This document shows, piece after piece, positions 37,035 to 48,628 of a stretch of 64,000 nt of DNA; positions within the stretch are counted from its first letter, which is position 1, and each line of letters starts with the position of its first letter. The notes under the pieces are model-generated. The model was not told the origin of the DNA. It saw nothing but the letters and a program-made list of their open reading frames with translations, and did no database searches. Location: the NCBI RefSeq assembly GCF_014203225.1, contig NZ_JACHIO010000010.1, positions 1-64,000 of the forward strand. Reading direction: 5' to 3'. The translations under genes and the position numbers were made by a program. The stretch comes from Granulicella mallensis (GTDB lineage: Bacteria > Acidobacteriota > Terriglobia > Terriglobales > Acidobacteriaceae).

Positions 37035-38492
37035 TTGTCGAGCAAACATTCACCGAGCATCAAAGACTCCCGCCTTGTCGCAGCGCAGGAGCAGGCGCTT
37101 CTGCGGGCACGTCAGCAGGCAACCAGGGAGCAGGCAGTCCTGGTCGCCGTCGAATTTACGGCGGACCGCCGGCGGCTCTCTCCTGCCGCGCAGCAGGCAC
37201 GTGCCGCTGCGGCCATTCTCAATCGCTCCGCTATAGGCGAAGAGCCGGAGATCGATGCTTCGGCGAGCGCGCCGAAGCCTGCGGACCTTGACTTCGATGC
37301 CTCTCTGGCCGAGTTCCAGGAGCTGGCGCGGTCGGCCGGCGCGACTATAGCGGCAGTGCTGATCCAGCGCCGCCCTCATCCCGATCCGGCGACGCTGGTG
37401 GGCGGCGGTAAGCTTGACGAGATCGTCGCGACCGTAGCCGCTACCGGGGCGAGCCTGGTGCTCTTCGACCACGACCTGACACCCTCCCAGGCGCGCAACG
37501 TGGAGGCGCGGCTGCCTTGTACCGTCATCGACCGTACGCAGTTGATTCTAGACATCTTTGCGCGCCATGCGCGGACGAGAGAGGGCATGTTGCAGGTGGA
37601 GCTGGCGCAGTTGGAGTATCAGCTTCCACGGCTGGCGGGAAAGGGCAAATCGATGTCGCAGCTTGGCGGCGGCATCGGAACGCGCGGACCCGGCGAGACG
37701 CAGCTCGAAACCGATCGCCGCAGGATCAATCTTCGTCTCGACCGTATCAAGCAGCAGCTCGAAGCCGTACGGCGGATTCGCCGCCAGCAGCGTGGCCGCA
37801 GGGAGGCGGTGCCGGTGCCGACGGTCGCCCTGGTGGGCTATACCAATGCCGGCAAGTCGACCCTGTTCAACTCCCTGACGGGAGCGGAGGTGCTGGCCTC
37901 CGAACGCATGTTCGCTACGCTCGATCCGAAGCTGCGGCAGCTCACTTTGCCCTCGCGGCGCAAGGTTTTGCTGTCGGATACGGTGGGGTTCCTGCGCAAT
38001 CTGCCTCATGCGCTGGTCACCAGCTTTCGCGCGACGCTCGAAGAGGTGGAACGCGCTGAGCTGCTGCTGCACGTCCGCGATGCCGCCAGTCCGACGCTCG
38101 ACGAGCAGCGCTCCCAGGTAGAGGCTGTGTTGTCCGAGCTGAATGTCGGGGAAAAACAGACGTTGCAGGTGCTGAATAAGATCGATCTGCTGCCGCCGGA
38201 GACTCCTTTTGCGCCGGGGGCAATCCCTGTTTCCGGGCTCACAGGTGCGGGGCTGGACGATTTGTTGCATGCCATCGACGCGGCGTTGACCTCCGATCCC
38301 CTGATAGAGGTTCGGTTCCGGATTCCGCAGTCGGAGGGGCGAATTTTGTCGGCGCTGGAGCGGGGGGCGACGCTTTCGGGACAGCGTTTTGACGGCAATC
38401 TCGTCTATCTGACAGCGCTGGGGCCGGCGACGTTGTTGCGGCGCTATCGGCAGTACCAACTCCGCGAGGAGGAGGCATTGCCTGAGGGGTGA
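37035..38492 (+). CDS. hflX: GTPase HflX
   Basis: 485 residues. The N-terminal HflX domain carries the Gly-rich linker [24 protein letters not shown], and the G domain shows G1 [13 protein letters not shown]3 [13 protein letters not shown] and G4 NKID. HflX binds and splits stalled or hibernating ribosomes. The start seems to be a TTG at 37035, 134 bp after hfq; homologues vary in this N-terminal region so the exact start is uncertain. Confidence 0.94.
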   Translation: MSSKHSPSIKDSRLVAAQEQALLRARQQATREQAVLVAVEFTADRRRLSPAAQQARAAAAILNRSAIGEEPEIDASASAPKPADLDFDASLAEFQELARSAGATIAAVLIQRRPHPDPATLVGGGKLDEIVATVAATGASLVLFDHDLTPSQARNVEARLPCTVIDRTQLILDIFARHARTREGMLQVELAQLEYQLPRLAGKGKSMSQLGGGIGTRGPGETQLETDRRRINLRLDRIKQQLEAVRRIRRQQRGRREAVPVPTVALVGYTNAGKSTLFNSLTGAEVLASERMFATLDPKLRQLTLPSRRKVLLSDTVGFLRNLPHALVTSFRATLEEVERAELLLHVRDAASPTLDEQRSQVEAVLSELNVGEKQTLQVLNKIDLLPPETPFAPGAIPVSGLTGAGLDDLLHAIDAALTSDPLIEVRFRIPQSEGRILSALERGATLSGQRFDGNLVYLTALGPATLLRRYRQYQLREEEALPEG

Positions 38493-38522
38493 AATTGCAG
38501 GGAAAACTGTACAAAAACAATA

Positions 38523-38591
38523 CAGGCCGCCTGAGAGGGGAGCGGAGGTGGTGTCCCCTTATCACGCGGCCTGCACGACCCGGAACGGGTC
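38523..38591. other. structured intergenic segment between hflX and the ATP synthase operon
   Basis: CAGGCCGC (38523-38530) pairs with GCGGCCTG (38566-38573), enclosing a GGGGA/TCCCC pairing. Next to it GACCCG-GAA-CGGGTC forms a 6-bp hairpin (38577-38591). No T-tract follows. It may be an attenuator, an hflX transcript end or a small RNA; the gap 38493-38861 otherwise contains no gene. Confidence 0.4.
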
Positions 38592-38722
38592 CCGGCTGGT
38601 GCACTTAGTGTATGCCTTTCGTGTCACGATGGCGTAAATTTCAGCCCTGGCGGCGCGATTTCTTTTGCTATTCTGAATGTGGCTGTTAACCGGCCAAGTA
38701 CATCGTTTATCGCACCTCGTTT

Positions 38723-38751
38723 TTGACTTTCCACTTATGCGTTTGTTACAA
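38723..38751 (+). promoter_or_regulatory. putative promoter of the ATP synthase operon
   Basis: TTGACT (38723-38728) is followed 17 bp later by TTACAA (38746-38751), about 110 bp before the first ATP synthase gene. The -35 is good, the -10 poor. Confidence 0.35.
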
Positions 38752-38861
38752 CTAACTCGTAACAACCCCAGTAATTTGCGCCGCAATTTCTACTCGCCGC
38801 GCGAGAGCCGGCAAAGGGCACGAGTCTATGTCCCTTGTCCTCTGTAAGACCCTGAAAATTC

Positions 38862-39326
38862 ATGGAAATACTTAATCAACTTGGCGGTCTTGTGCTCGGC
38901 TCTGTGCCGACGATGATCCTGTTCGTTCTGCTGGTGATCGCGTACAACCTGCTGGTGCAGAAGCCACTGGAGCGTACCCTCGCAGAGCGTCGCGCACGCA
39001 CCACCGGTGCAGTCGAGCAGGCTCGTGGAGCAATCTCCGCGGCGGAAGCCGAGACGGCCGCCTATGAGGACAAGCTGCGTGCCGCGCGTGCTGAGATCGT
39101 CGCCGCGCGCGAGCAGAAGCTGCATCAGTGGAATAGCGAGCGCGATGCTGCATTGGCCTCTGCCCGTGAAGTTGCCCAGGAGCGCATTCGTGTGGCGCGC
39201 AAGGACATTGCGACCTCCGCTGCTACCGCACGTATTCAGATTGAAAGCGCGACCGCGCAGTTGAGCGATAGCATTCTCCGTGCCGTGCTCCCCGCCGGAA
39301 CCAACATCTCGGAGGCGCACCAGTAA
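38862..39326 (+). CDS. atpF: ATP synthase Fo subunit b' (first b-type subunit)
   Basis: 154 residues. One N-terminal membrane helix (residues about 13-33) precedes a long charged coiled coil (PLERTLAERRARTTGAVEQAR...), the peripheral-stalk b-type architecture. First gene of the operon. Its TAA overlaps the next ATG (TAATG). The two b genes suggest a b/b' heterodimer, as in phototrophs and several other phyla. Confidence 0.88.
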   Translation: MEILNQLGGLVLGSVPTMILFVLLVIAYNLLVQKPLERTLAERRARTTGAVEQARGAISAAEAETAAYEDKLRAARAEIVAAREQKLHQWNSERDAALASAREVAQERIRVARKDIATSAATARIQIESATAQLSDSILRAVLPAGTNISEAHQ

Positions 39327-40069
39327 TGCTTCGTTTCTCACTCCGTACCGGGCTCCGTGGGCTCGCACTGCTTTCACTCGCTGCTGTTCTACTCTCGGCG
39401 CCAACTCATGTCCTGTTTGCGCAGGCTGCAAGCCAGCCTCAGTCGCGATCTCTCGCCAATGGCGGAGAGCGGAGCGCGCCGGATAGCGCGGTTCCTGAGA
39501 AGAAGGAAGAGATCAAGGACGAGAACGAGGCGTATCGCCAGTCTCCGACGGTGCAGAAGTTTGGCGCCATGCTGGGGATGAAGTCTGGCCAGGCTGCGAC
39601 GGCCTTCGAGGTCTTCAACTTTATCGTTCTGGCAATTCTGGTCGGTTACGGCCTGCTGAAGACGCTCCCGAAGACCTTTCGCAATCGCAGCACCTCGATC
39701 CAGAAGAAGCTTGTCGATGCTCGTACGGCAACGCAGGAAGCTGCGGCTCGCTTGAGTTCAGTGGAAGAGCGGCTGGCCAAGCTGGATGCGCAGATCGCAG
39801 GAATGCGCACGCAGGCTGAGGCCGACTCTGTTCGCGATGAGCAGCGTATCAAGGCCACTGTCGAAGATGAGAAGGCGAAGATTATCGCCGCGGCTGAGGC
39901 TGAGATTCAGGCTGCGACTACGTTGGCCCAGCGTCAGATTCAGCAGTACGCTGCGGAGCTTGCTGTGGAGCAGGCAGCGCGCAAGCTGGTGGTTACGGCT
40001 GAGACGGACCGGTTGCTGGTCGAAAGCTTTGCGCATCGTCTAGGCGCGGATAAGGGAGGCCAGAACTAA
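39326..40069 (+). CDS. atpF: ATP synthase Fo subunit b with a signal-peptide-like N-terminus
   Basis: 247 residues, about 90 longer than a standard b subunit. Residues 1-33 look like a cleavable signal peptide (basic start, hydrophobic core, HVLFA-Q). A charged linker of about 60 residues follows, then the real membrane helix (AFEVFNFIVLAILVGYGLLK, about residues 93-112) and a long stalk coiled coil. The presequence would help put the N-terminus outside, as in chloroplast and some other b subunits. Its TAA overlaps the atpH ATG. Confidence 0.88.
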   Translation: MLRFSLRTGLRGLALLSLAAVLLSAPTHVLFAQAASQPQSRSLANGGERSAPDSAVPEKKEEIKDENEAYRQSPTVQKFGAMLGMKSGQAATAFEVFNFIVLAILVGYGLLKTLPKTFRNRSTSIQKKLVDARTATQEAAARLSSVEERLAKLDAQIAGMRTQAEADSVRDEQRIKATVEDEKAKIIAAAEAEIQAATTLAQRQIQQYAAELAVEQAARKLVVTAETDRLLVESFAHRLGADKGGQN

Positions 40070-40617
40070 TGGCAATCGTCGATCTCCGCTACGCCCGTGC
40101 CTTTGCCGCTGTGGTCTCCGAGCAGAAGCTTGATGTGGCTGCTGTTCAGGGACAGCTCAATGATTTTGCCGCTACCCTTGAGGGCAGCGCCGATCTGCGT
40201 GAGGTCCTTGAGGACCCCTCTATTCCCGAACAGCAGAAGCTGCGCGTGCTGGATGCGATTGCAGCACGGCTCGGCATGAGCTCGGCGACACGTAATTTTC
40301 TTGCTGTGATTACGCATCATCAGCGTCTGCATGAACTGCGGCAGATTCTGGAAGCCTACCTGGCGCTTGCCGATGAGGCGACGGGAGTGGCGGAGGCCGA
40401 GATCGTTACGGCTCGTCCGCTGGACGATAACAATCGTCATCTGCTGGAGCAGCAGGTGGCAAAGCTTGCGGGTGGTCAGCATGTGCGGGCTACGTATCGT
40501 GAGGATGCCTCGTTGCTGGGCGGCGCAGTGGTCCGTATCGGATCGACTGTGTACGATGGTTCGGTTCGCGGACAGTTGCAACAGTTGAAGCAGCGGCTAG
40601 TTGCCGCACGAGCTTAG
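40069..40617 (+). CDS. atpH: ATP synthase F1 subunit delta
   Basis: 182 residues. The OSCP/delta fold is indicated by IVDLRYARAFAAVVSEQ at the start, FLAVITHHQRLHELRQIL in the middle and the C-terminal signature LLGGAVVRIGSTVYDGSVRGQLQQL. It joins the peripheral stalk to the F1 head. Confidence 0.95.
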   Translation: MAIVDLRYARAFAAVVSEQKLDVAAVQGQLNDFAATLEGSADLREVLEDPSIPEQQKLRVLDAIAARLGMSSATRNFLAVITHHQRLHELRQILEAYLALADEATGVAEAEIVTARPLDDNNRHLLEQQVAKLAGGQHVRATYREDASLLGGAVVRIGSTVYDGSVRGQLQQLKQRLVAARA

Positions 40618-40639
40618 ACAGTACAAAGCGCAGCATTAA

Positions 40640-42220
<1,581 letters not shown>

Positions 42221-42226
42221 GAACGC

Positions 42227-43318
42227 ATGGCAAACGTACTCGACTTACGGCGTCGCATCCGCAGCGTGAAGAACACGCGGCAGATTACCAAGGCCATGAA
42301 GATGGTCTCGGCTGCCAAGCTGCGCCGCGCCCAGGAGCGCGCTATGCAGGCGCGGCCTTACGCGCAGATGCTGACCAACGTGTTGGAATCGCTGGTGCGC
42401 CGCACGGACCTCTTCAATGAAGCGACCGGCGACATCTTGCATCCGCTGCTGGTGGAGCGCGAAGAAAAGAATGTGCTCGTGCTGGTAGTGGCGGGCGATA
42501 AGGGCTTTGCCGGCGGCTTCAATTCGAACATCGGCAAAGCAGCGCAGAAGTTCATCGACGAGCGCCGTGCCCAGGGACAGAATCTCGACCTGGAACCGAT
42601 CGGCAAGAAGGCGATCGGTTTTTACAAGAAGCGTTTTCCGGCTGCAGTGTATGAGCACACGGAAGAGCTTTACGACAACGAGCTCTCGAAGCATATCGAG
42701 AACATCCGGCATCGTGAGGTTCCGATTGAAGTGGCGGCTGAACATCCGACACTGCTGGTGAAGACCGACTTCGAGGAAGTGACCAAACTGGCGCATTCGA
42801 TCGTCGACCGGTACGAGCACTGTGAGATCGATTCGGTTTACATCGTCTTCAACGAGTTCAAGTCGGTGATCTCGCAGCGCGTTGTGGTGGAGAAGCTTCT
42901 ACCCATCCGCAAGCTGGGATCGCACGAAGTGACGGCTCTCGAAGAGATGACCGAAGAGCAGAAGGAAGCAGCGGGTAAGGCTGCGCAGAGCGCTGGTGTC
43001 TCGATCAACGAGCCGGAAGAGACGGAGATCGATCAAGAGGCGAAGAAGTTTGGCACGGCTGAAGTCGATTACATCTTCGACCAGGCTCCCGAACGGTTGT
43101 TCCGCCACCTGATGCCACGTTATGTGACGACGCAGATCTTCCATGCGCTTCTGGAATCGACGGCTGCGGAACATGCGGCCCGTATGACCGCGACCGATGC
43201 GGCCACGAAGAATGCAGGCGATCTGATCGATAAGCTTTCGCTCACCATGAACCGTGTTCGTCAGGCTGCGATTACCAAGGAAATTATCGAAATTGTCAGT
43301 GGGGCTGCAGCGCTGTAG
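42227..43318 (+). CDS. atpG: ATP synthase F1 subunit gamma, enlarged
   Basis: 363 residues, about 70 more than usual. The N-terminal helix (LDLRRRIRSVKNTRQITKAMKMVSAAKLRRAQ) and C-terminal helix (MTATDAATKNAGDLIDKLSLTMNRVRQAAITKEIIEIVSGA) that form the rotor shaft are standard. An acidic stretch at about residues 230-278 (EEMTEEQKEAAGKAAQ...EPEETEIDQEAKKFG) is extra relative to typical gamma. The insert lies in the globular part that faces epsilon and the c-ring, so a regulatory role is conceivable. Confidence 0.95.
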   Translation: MANVLDLRRRIRSVKNTRQITKAMKMVSAAKLRRAQERAMQARPYAQMLTNVLESLVRRTDLFNEATGDILHPLLVEREEKNVLVLVVAGDKGFAGGFNSNIGKAAQKFIDERRAQGQNLDLEPIGKKAIGFYKKRFPAAVYEHTEELYDNELSKHIENIRHREVPIEVAAEHPTLLVKTDFEEVTKLAHSIVDRYEHCEIDSVYIVFNEFKSVISQRVVVEKLLPIRKLGSHEVTALEEMTEEQKEAAGKAAQSAGVSINEPEETEIDQEAKKFGTAEVDYIFDQAPERLFRHLMPRYVTTQIFHALLESTAAEHAARMTATDAATKNAGDLIDKLSLTMNRVRQAAITKEIIEIVSGAAAL

Positions 43319-44827
<1,509 letters not shown>

Positions 44828-44847
44828 AGGCAGGGATTAGGGAACAG

Positions 44848-44881
44848 GGATCAGGGATTAGTAAACGCTAGTCCCTGATCC
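44848..44881. repeat. hairpin between atpD and atpC
   Basis: GGATCAGGGATTAG and CTAGTCCCTGATCC form a 14-bp stem with one G-U pair and a 6-nt loop. The left arm overlaps a short direct repetition of AGGGATTAGGGAACAGGGAT. No T-tract follows, so it may adjust the amount of atpC transcript rather than end transcription. Confidence 0.55.
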
Positions 44882-44895
44882 GAGGCTTCAAAAGA

Positions 44896-45330
44896 ATGGC
44901 TGATACTACGAACAACTCGGGGTTGCTGCAGGTACGGCTGGTGACGCCGGATCGCGTGCTGCTCGATGCAACGGCGACGGCGGTTGAATTGCCCTCGATG
45001 TCGGGTTATCTTGAGGCGCTCTACGGCGCGGCTCCGCTGCTGGCGGAGCTTGGTGCGGGCGAGGTTCGCCTGCACGGTGGTACTGCCGGTGAGCAGATCT
45101 TCTTCGTGGCCTGGGGCTTTGTCGAAGTGCTCCCCGAGCGCGTGACGATCCTCGCCGAGACGGCGCTGCATCCGGAAGAGATTGATCCAGCCGAGGCTGA
45201 GACAGAGCTGAAGCACTCGCAGGAGCTCTGGAACGAGGCTGGCGACGATCAGGTCAAGTACGACGAGGCTAACGCTGTGGCACGTGTGGCGGAAGAGAAG
45301 CTAGCTTCGGCACAGGGCAAGAGCCACTAA
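44896..45330 (+). CDS. atpC: ATP synthase F1 subunit epsilon
   Basis: 144 residues. The N-terminal beta barrel starts LLQVRLVTPDRVLLDATATAVELPSMSGYLEALYGAAPLLAELGAGEV, the usual epsilon pattern. The C-terminal helical pair (EEIDPAEAETELKHSQELW...ARVAEEKLASAQ) is present. It is the last gene of the operon; genes for the a and c subunits are not in this window. Confidence 0.93.
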   Translation: MADTTNNSGLLQVRLVTPDRVLLDATATAVELPSMSGYLEALYGAAPLLAELGAGEVRLHGGTAGEQIFFVAWGFVEVLPERVTILAETALHPEEIDPAEAETELKHSQELWNEAGDDQVKYDEANAVARVAEEKLASAQGKSH

Positions 45331-45344
45331 GAACAGGAAGTATC

Positions 45345-45390
45345 AAAAGCGACGGCGGCTACGATTTTATCGTAGCCGCTGTCGCTTTTT
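45345..45390 (+). terminator. strong terminator of the ATP synthase operon
   Basis: A 20-bp stem with a single G-U pair (45345-45364 with 45370-45389) has a TTTTA loop and is followed by T residues. AAAA on its other flank would give a T-run on the minus strand, so it may also end the converging protease gene. Confidence 0.92.
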
Positions 45391-45468
45391 CGTTTGCGCA
45401 GGATTGCCATCAAATTTCCGTTGGTATACCGATCCACTCCTTCAGGATGAAGGAACGGCACGCGAAAG

Positions 45469-46323
45469 CTAGCGCCATAACCAAGTCATCAAAAACATCA
45501 AGGCGTACTCCGTTCCGTCACTTATGTTGTGCCCAAGAATGGGCGCCAACAAGCTGCCAGACTTTTCGCGCCAATATGCATACACGATGCCGAGCACAAA
45601 GCCGTAAGATTGTTGTCCAATGGCTAGCCAAACGTTTCCCTGCCAGAAACTGGTGATGTGAGCAAGTGCAAACAATAGCGCCAGGATCACTCCACCCACG
45701 TGCATGTCGAACTCCCCACAACGTATTCGACCTGAGGTGTGTCGCATGAGGAATGTTTGGAGCAAACCGCGGAACGGAATTTCTTCAGTGAATCCAACAA
45801 CGACCCCATACGCGCCAAGCCACCCGATCAGGCTCAAAGGAGTTAGTGAAAGATGCTCTGGTGGAGGAATACGTTTCAGTATCTGCGGGAAATAGTCTAC
45901 TGCCGTCATCAACACCCCAAACGAAGTGCCCCAGACCAGCGCAGACAGCACGTAACTCTTGCCTTGTGGCCATCGCAGCCCATACTCAGCAAGCCGCCCT
46001 TTGCTCAACCAGGCGGACAACACAAGCGCAATCACCAGCATTACAGCATGGTCAACATAGCCACCCAGCCACGGCATCGTATGGCTGGTTTCGGCGCTGA
46101 TGTGTCGTGCGACCCACATATATACGAAGCCGCCTGGCAATAGGACCAGAAGACCAAGCCCCAGGGTCGCCAAGATCGACCAGATGGGAATTCGCAGATC
46201 CGATATCGAAAATACCGAGGTTTCACTGCCCACAAAATATTTCACGGCTGCGGTTGTGTTTTCGCTATTGAGCTGAATCCTTGGGTTTGAAATCACATCA
46301 GCCTTTCTGTGTTTGAATCCCAT
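45469..46323 (-). CDS. CPBP family intramembrane glutamic protease
   Basis: 284 residues, about seven hydrophobic segments. The three active-site motifs of the CPBP (CAAX/Abi) family are visible: FTEEIPFRGLLQTFL (EExxxR), FALAHITSF (xxxH) and APILGHNISDG (HxxxD/N). Members cleave membrane substrates or mature peptides. The GC content falls noticeably compared with the ATP synthase genes, consistent with accessory DNA. Function otherwise unknown. Confidence 0.9.
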   Translation of the reverse strand: MGFKHRKADVISNPRIQLNSENTTAAVKYFVGSETSVFSISDLRIPIWSILATLGLGLLVLLPGGFVYMWVARHISAETSHTMPWLGGYVDHAVMLVIALVLSAWLSKGRLAEYGLRWPQGKSYVLSALVWGTSFGVLMTAVDYFPQILKRIPPPEHLSLTPLSLIGWLGAYGVVVGFTEEIPFRGLLQTFLMRHTSGRIRCGEFDMHVGGVILALLFALAHITSFWQGNVWLAIGQQSYGFVLGIVYAYWREKSGSLLAPILGHNISDGTEYALMFLMTWLWR

Positions 46324-46452
46324 TGTGGGGACTTAGTCGACTAGAGGAGTGATGCCTGTGATCTGTTTCACTCTTGATGCCGTTTGCAAACTTCACAATT
46401 CTCGATGTTCGCTCCACTCTGTTGAGTGGCACAGCCATTCGCAGGACCTCTA

Positions 46453-46917
46453 CTACCTGCGCGCAGCCCATTTCTGCAGTGCCAATTCCAATGCGTTGCG
46501 ATTCAGTAAGTAAAAATCGGCCATGACGTCCAGTCGATTGCGCGCCGCCTTGCTGCGGGTCTTGCGAGCGCCTTGTCTGAGGAGTTCAGTCAATTGCTCC
46601 ATATACCGCATTTGGGTCTTGAGAATGCCGTCGAAATCATCCGAGGCCTCGTACAAAATGGAGCGCGTACCACGCTGGCTCTGACGGCGCGCAAGTGTAA
46701 ACGTCTCCAATAGCCGCGCTGCTACGCTTGCGGTACTCTTACTGACTTCGAGTTCGGCAACAATATCATCCAGGCTGACTGGGCTTTCACTCAGTAGCAG
46801 ATAACCGTATAGCCGCGCCGCGGCCTCTGGAACTCCGGCTGAAACGAGGATCCTGGCAATATCCCGAATGAAATGTTGGCGACTCTCTTTCTCTTTAATA
46901 TTCTCTATATTCGACAT
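46453..46917 (-). CDS. GbsR/MarR-like transcriptional regulator
   Basis: 154 residues. A winged helix-turn-helix at residues about 30-85 (PEAAARLYGYLLLSESPVSLDDIVAELEVSKSTASVAARLLETF) matches the GbsR subgroup of MarR-like proteins. A helical dimerisation tail follows (GILKTQMRYMEQLTELLRQG...). Codons 1-8 form one arm of a perfect 23-bp inverted repeat and the ATG lies in the loop, so the start region is probably its own operator or an RNA switch. The gene is behind the CPBP protease gene in transcription order, 129 bp apart. Confidence 0.85.
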   Translation of the reverse strand: MSNIENIKEKESRQHFIRDIARILVSAGVPEAAARLYGYLLLSESPVSLDDIVAELEVSKSTASVAARLLETFTLARRQSQRGTRSILYEASDDFDGILKTQMRYMEQLTELLRQGARKTRSKAARNRLDVMADFYLLNRNALELALQKWAARR

Positions 46918-46944
46918 ATGCCGAATATAGAGAATATTAAAGAG
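46891..46944. promoter_or_regulatory. perfect 23-bp inverted repeat spanning the start codon of the GbsR-like gene
   Basis: Arms 46891-46913 and 46922-46944 are exact reverse complements separated by ACATATGC. The left arm encodes MSNIENIKE on the minus strand, and the right arm encodes the mirror-image MPNIENIKERRNIKY-stop from an ATG at 46918 on the plus strand. It looks like an inverted duplication of the gene's own 5' end. Confidence 0.9.
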
Positions 46945-47012
46945 CGGCGCAATATCAAATACTGAACAACGTGGGAGCGAGTCTGTAGAGAGTGTCTGGA
47001 GTCATGCGAGCG

Positions 47013-47813
47013 TTACTTCACCATGGCTTTCACCAGCAACCGGCGCCAAATCGCATCCGGCAGAATTCGATTCATCCAAAAGAATGGGCCGGGTTTGGCG
47101 AGGTAACGTAATCGATTGCTCGCATCGTTCGCAGCACGGTAGATGATTTTCGCAACCTCCTCCGGCCTGGCTCCTTTAGAGCTGCTTTTCGTGAATACAT
47201 TCAGAAACTTGTTCATGCTTTCTCGATAAGGGCCACTTACCGCCATTTGCATGCTGCCTTTGCCGAACTCGGTGCTGATGCTGCCGGGTTCGATTAGCTT
47301 GACGCGGATATGAAACGGTTCCAACTCATAGCGCATCGATTCGCTCAACCCTTCCACTGCGAATTTTGTCGCGATGTAAGACGAGGCGTAAGGAAGCGCC
47401 ATGCGGCCAACGATGGAAGAGATATTGAGGATCAAACCTTCGCCCGCGGCCCGCATGAAGGGAAGAACCTGCTGCGTGACCGAGATCAGGCCGAAGAGAT
47501 TCGTTGCGAATTGCTGCTGGATTTGTTGACTGTCCAGAACTTCCACCGGGCCGAACAGGCCGTAGCCTGCGTTGTTCAGCAGCACATCGATCTTTTGATA
47601 GCGGCTCAACGTATCGGCGATCGCCTGCGCGATGGAATCCGCATTCGTTACATCCAGAGCGAACAGGCTGATTTGCGGATGCTGAAGAATGGGGTCGGCC
47701 TTGAGCGGGTCGCGCAGGGTTGCTGAGACATTCCAGCCCTTTTCGGCGAAATAAAGTGCGGTAGCTCGTCCGATACCGCTGGAGGCGCCGGTGATCAAAA
47801 TTGTTTTAGCCAT
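47013..47813 (-). CDS. short-chain dehydrogenase/reductase (SDR)
   Basis: 266 residues. Classical SDR: TGASSGIGRA cofactor motif (residues about 8-17), NNAG (about 90), catalytic Ser in ISSIVG and YxxxK in SYIATKF. The N-terminal Rossmann arginine pattern suggests NADP use, though this is uncertain. It is divergent from a TetR gene with an operator-like palindrome between them, so it is likely the TetR target. Substrate unknown. Confidence 0.92.
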   Translation of the reverse strand: MAKTILITGASSGIGRATALYFAEKGWNVSATLRDPLKADPILQHPQISLFALDVTNADSIAQAIADTLSRYQKIDVLLNNAGYGLFGPVEVLDSQQIQQQFATNLFGLISVTQQVLPFMRAAGEGLILNISSIVGRMALPYASSYIATKFAVEGLSESMRYELEPFHIRVKLIEPGSISTEFGKGSMQMAVSGPYRESMNKFLNVFTKSSSKGARPEEVAKIIYRAANDASNRLRYLAKPGPFFWMNRILPDAIWRRLLVKAMVK

Positions 47814-47867
47814 TAGCTGCTGATCCTCGTGTTCGTTGCTTTTTTGTACATCCTGTTCAGTATAGAT

Positions 47868-47881
47868 ATACCGAACGGTAT
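47868..47881. promoter_or_regulatory. TetR-type operator between the SDR and TetR genes
   Basis: ATACCG-AA-CGGTAT has perfect 6-bp arms around an AA spacer, a common TetR operator form, and lies in the middle of the divergent promoter region. It is preceded by TATAGATA, which repeats part of the arm. Confidence 0.6.
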
Positions 47882-47919
47882 TTGGGTTGCAAATAGTTTT
47901 CGTGCGCTATGCTGGAAAC

Positions 47920-48546
47920 GTGACTAAAGCGATGAAGCAGAGATTGACCCGGCAGGAAAGCCGGCTCGAGACCAGGACGAGGCTTCTGGAGTCCGCAGCG
48001 CAATTGTTTGCACGGGTTGGCTATGAGGGGGCATCGGTTGATTTGATCGCGGAGAGTGCGGGCTACTCCAAGGGAGCGTTCTACTCCAATTTTGAGAGCA
48101 AAGAAGTTATCTTCCTCGAACTTCTCGACGCCCATAAGCGGCGCGAGATTGAAGCTCTGGCTCAGCTTCTTGCGCAGGACATTCCCGCGCCGGAGCTTCT
48201 CTCGCAAATCCGCAGCTCTGAAACCATACGTGGCTCAGATTTCGACTTCGGTTTACTTTCTGCGGAGTTCCAATTGCAAGCCTGTCGCGATAAGACATTT
48301 GCGAAGACCTATGCCAAGCTACACCGCACTCACCGGGATACTATGGCTGGATTGGTTACGAAACTGTTTGCCAAGCTTGATCGAAAGCCACCCTCTGACC
48401 CGAAAGATCTTGCCGACATCATTATGGCGTTGACCACGGGTCTTTCTCTACAAGGAACAAGCATGCAAGGACCTCTACGAAAAGGTTTCGTGACGGAGGC
48501 GATCCTGCTGGTTCTTGGTATCGAGCCCATCGAGGGCGATAGGTGA
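47920..48546 (+). CDS. TetR family transcriptional regulator
   Basis: About 208 residues. The N-terminal helix-turn-helix (RTRLLESAAQLFARVGYEGASVDLIAESAGYSKGAFYSNFESKEVIF) is complete with the TetR KGAFYSNFxSKE ending. The C-terminal ligand domain is helical (EAILLVLGIEPI at the end). I prefer the GTG at 47920, which has GGAA upstream; an ATG at 47932 is also possible, and a TTG at 47887 would overlap the operator region. It faces away from the SDR gene. Confidence 0.9.
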   Translation: MTKAMKQRLTRQESRLETRTRLLESAAQLFARVGYEGASVDLIAESAGYSKGAFYSNFESKEVIFLELLDAHKRREIEALAQLLAQDIPAPELLSQIRSSETIRGSDFDFGLLSAEFQLQACRDKTFAKTYAKLHRTHRDTMAGLVTKLFAKLDRKPPSDPKDLADIIMALTTGLSLQGTSMQGPLRKGFVTEAILLVLGIEPIEGDR

Positions 48547-48628
48547 TGACAAACCGCTTCGCGAAAATGCTTTAGCACCACGTCAACTGGTCTCCGCTTT
48601 GACCAGGTTTGGCTTTGCAATTCTTTGC

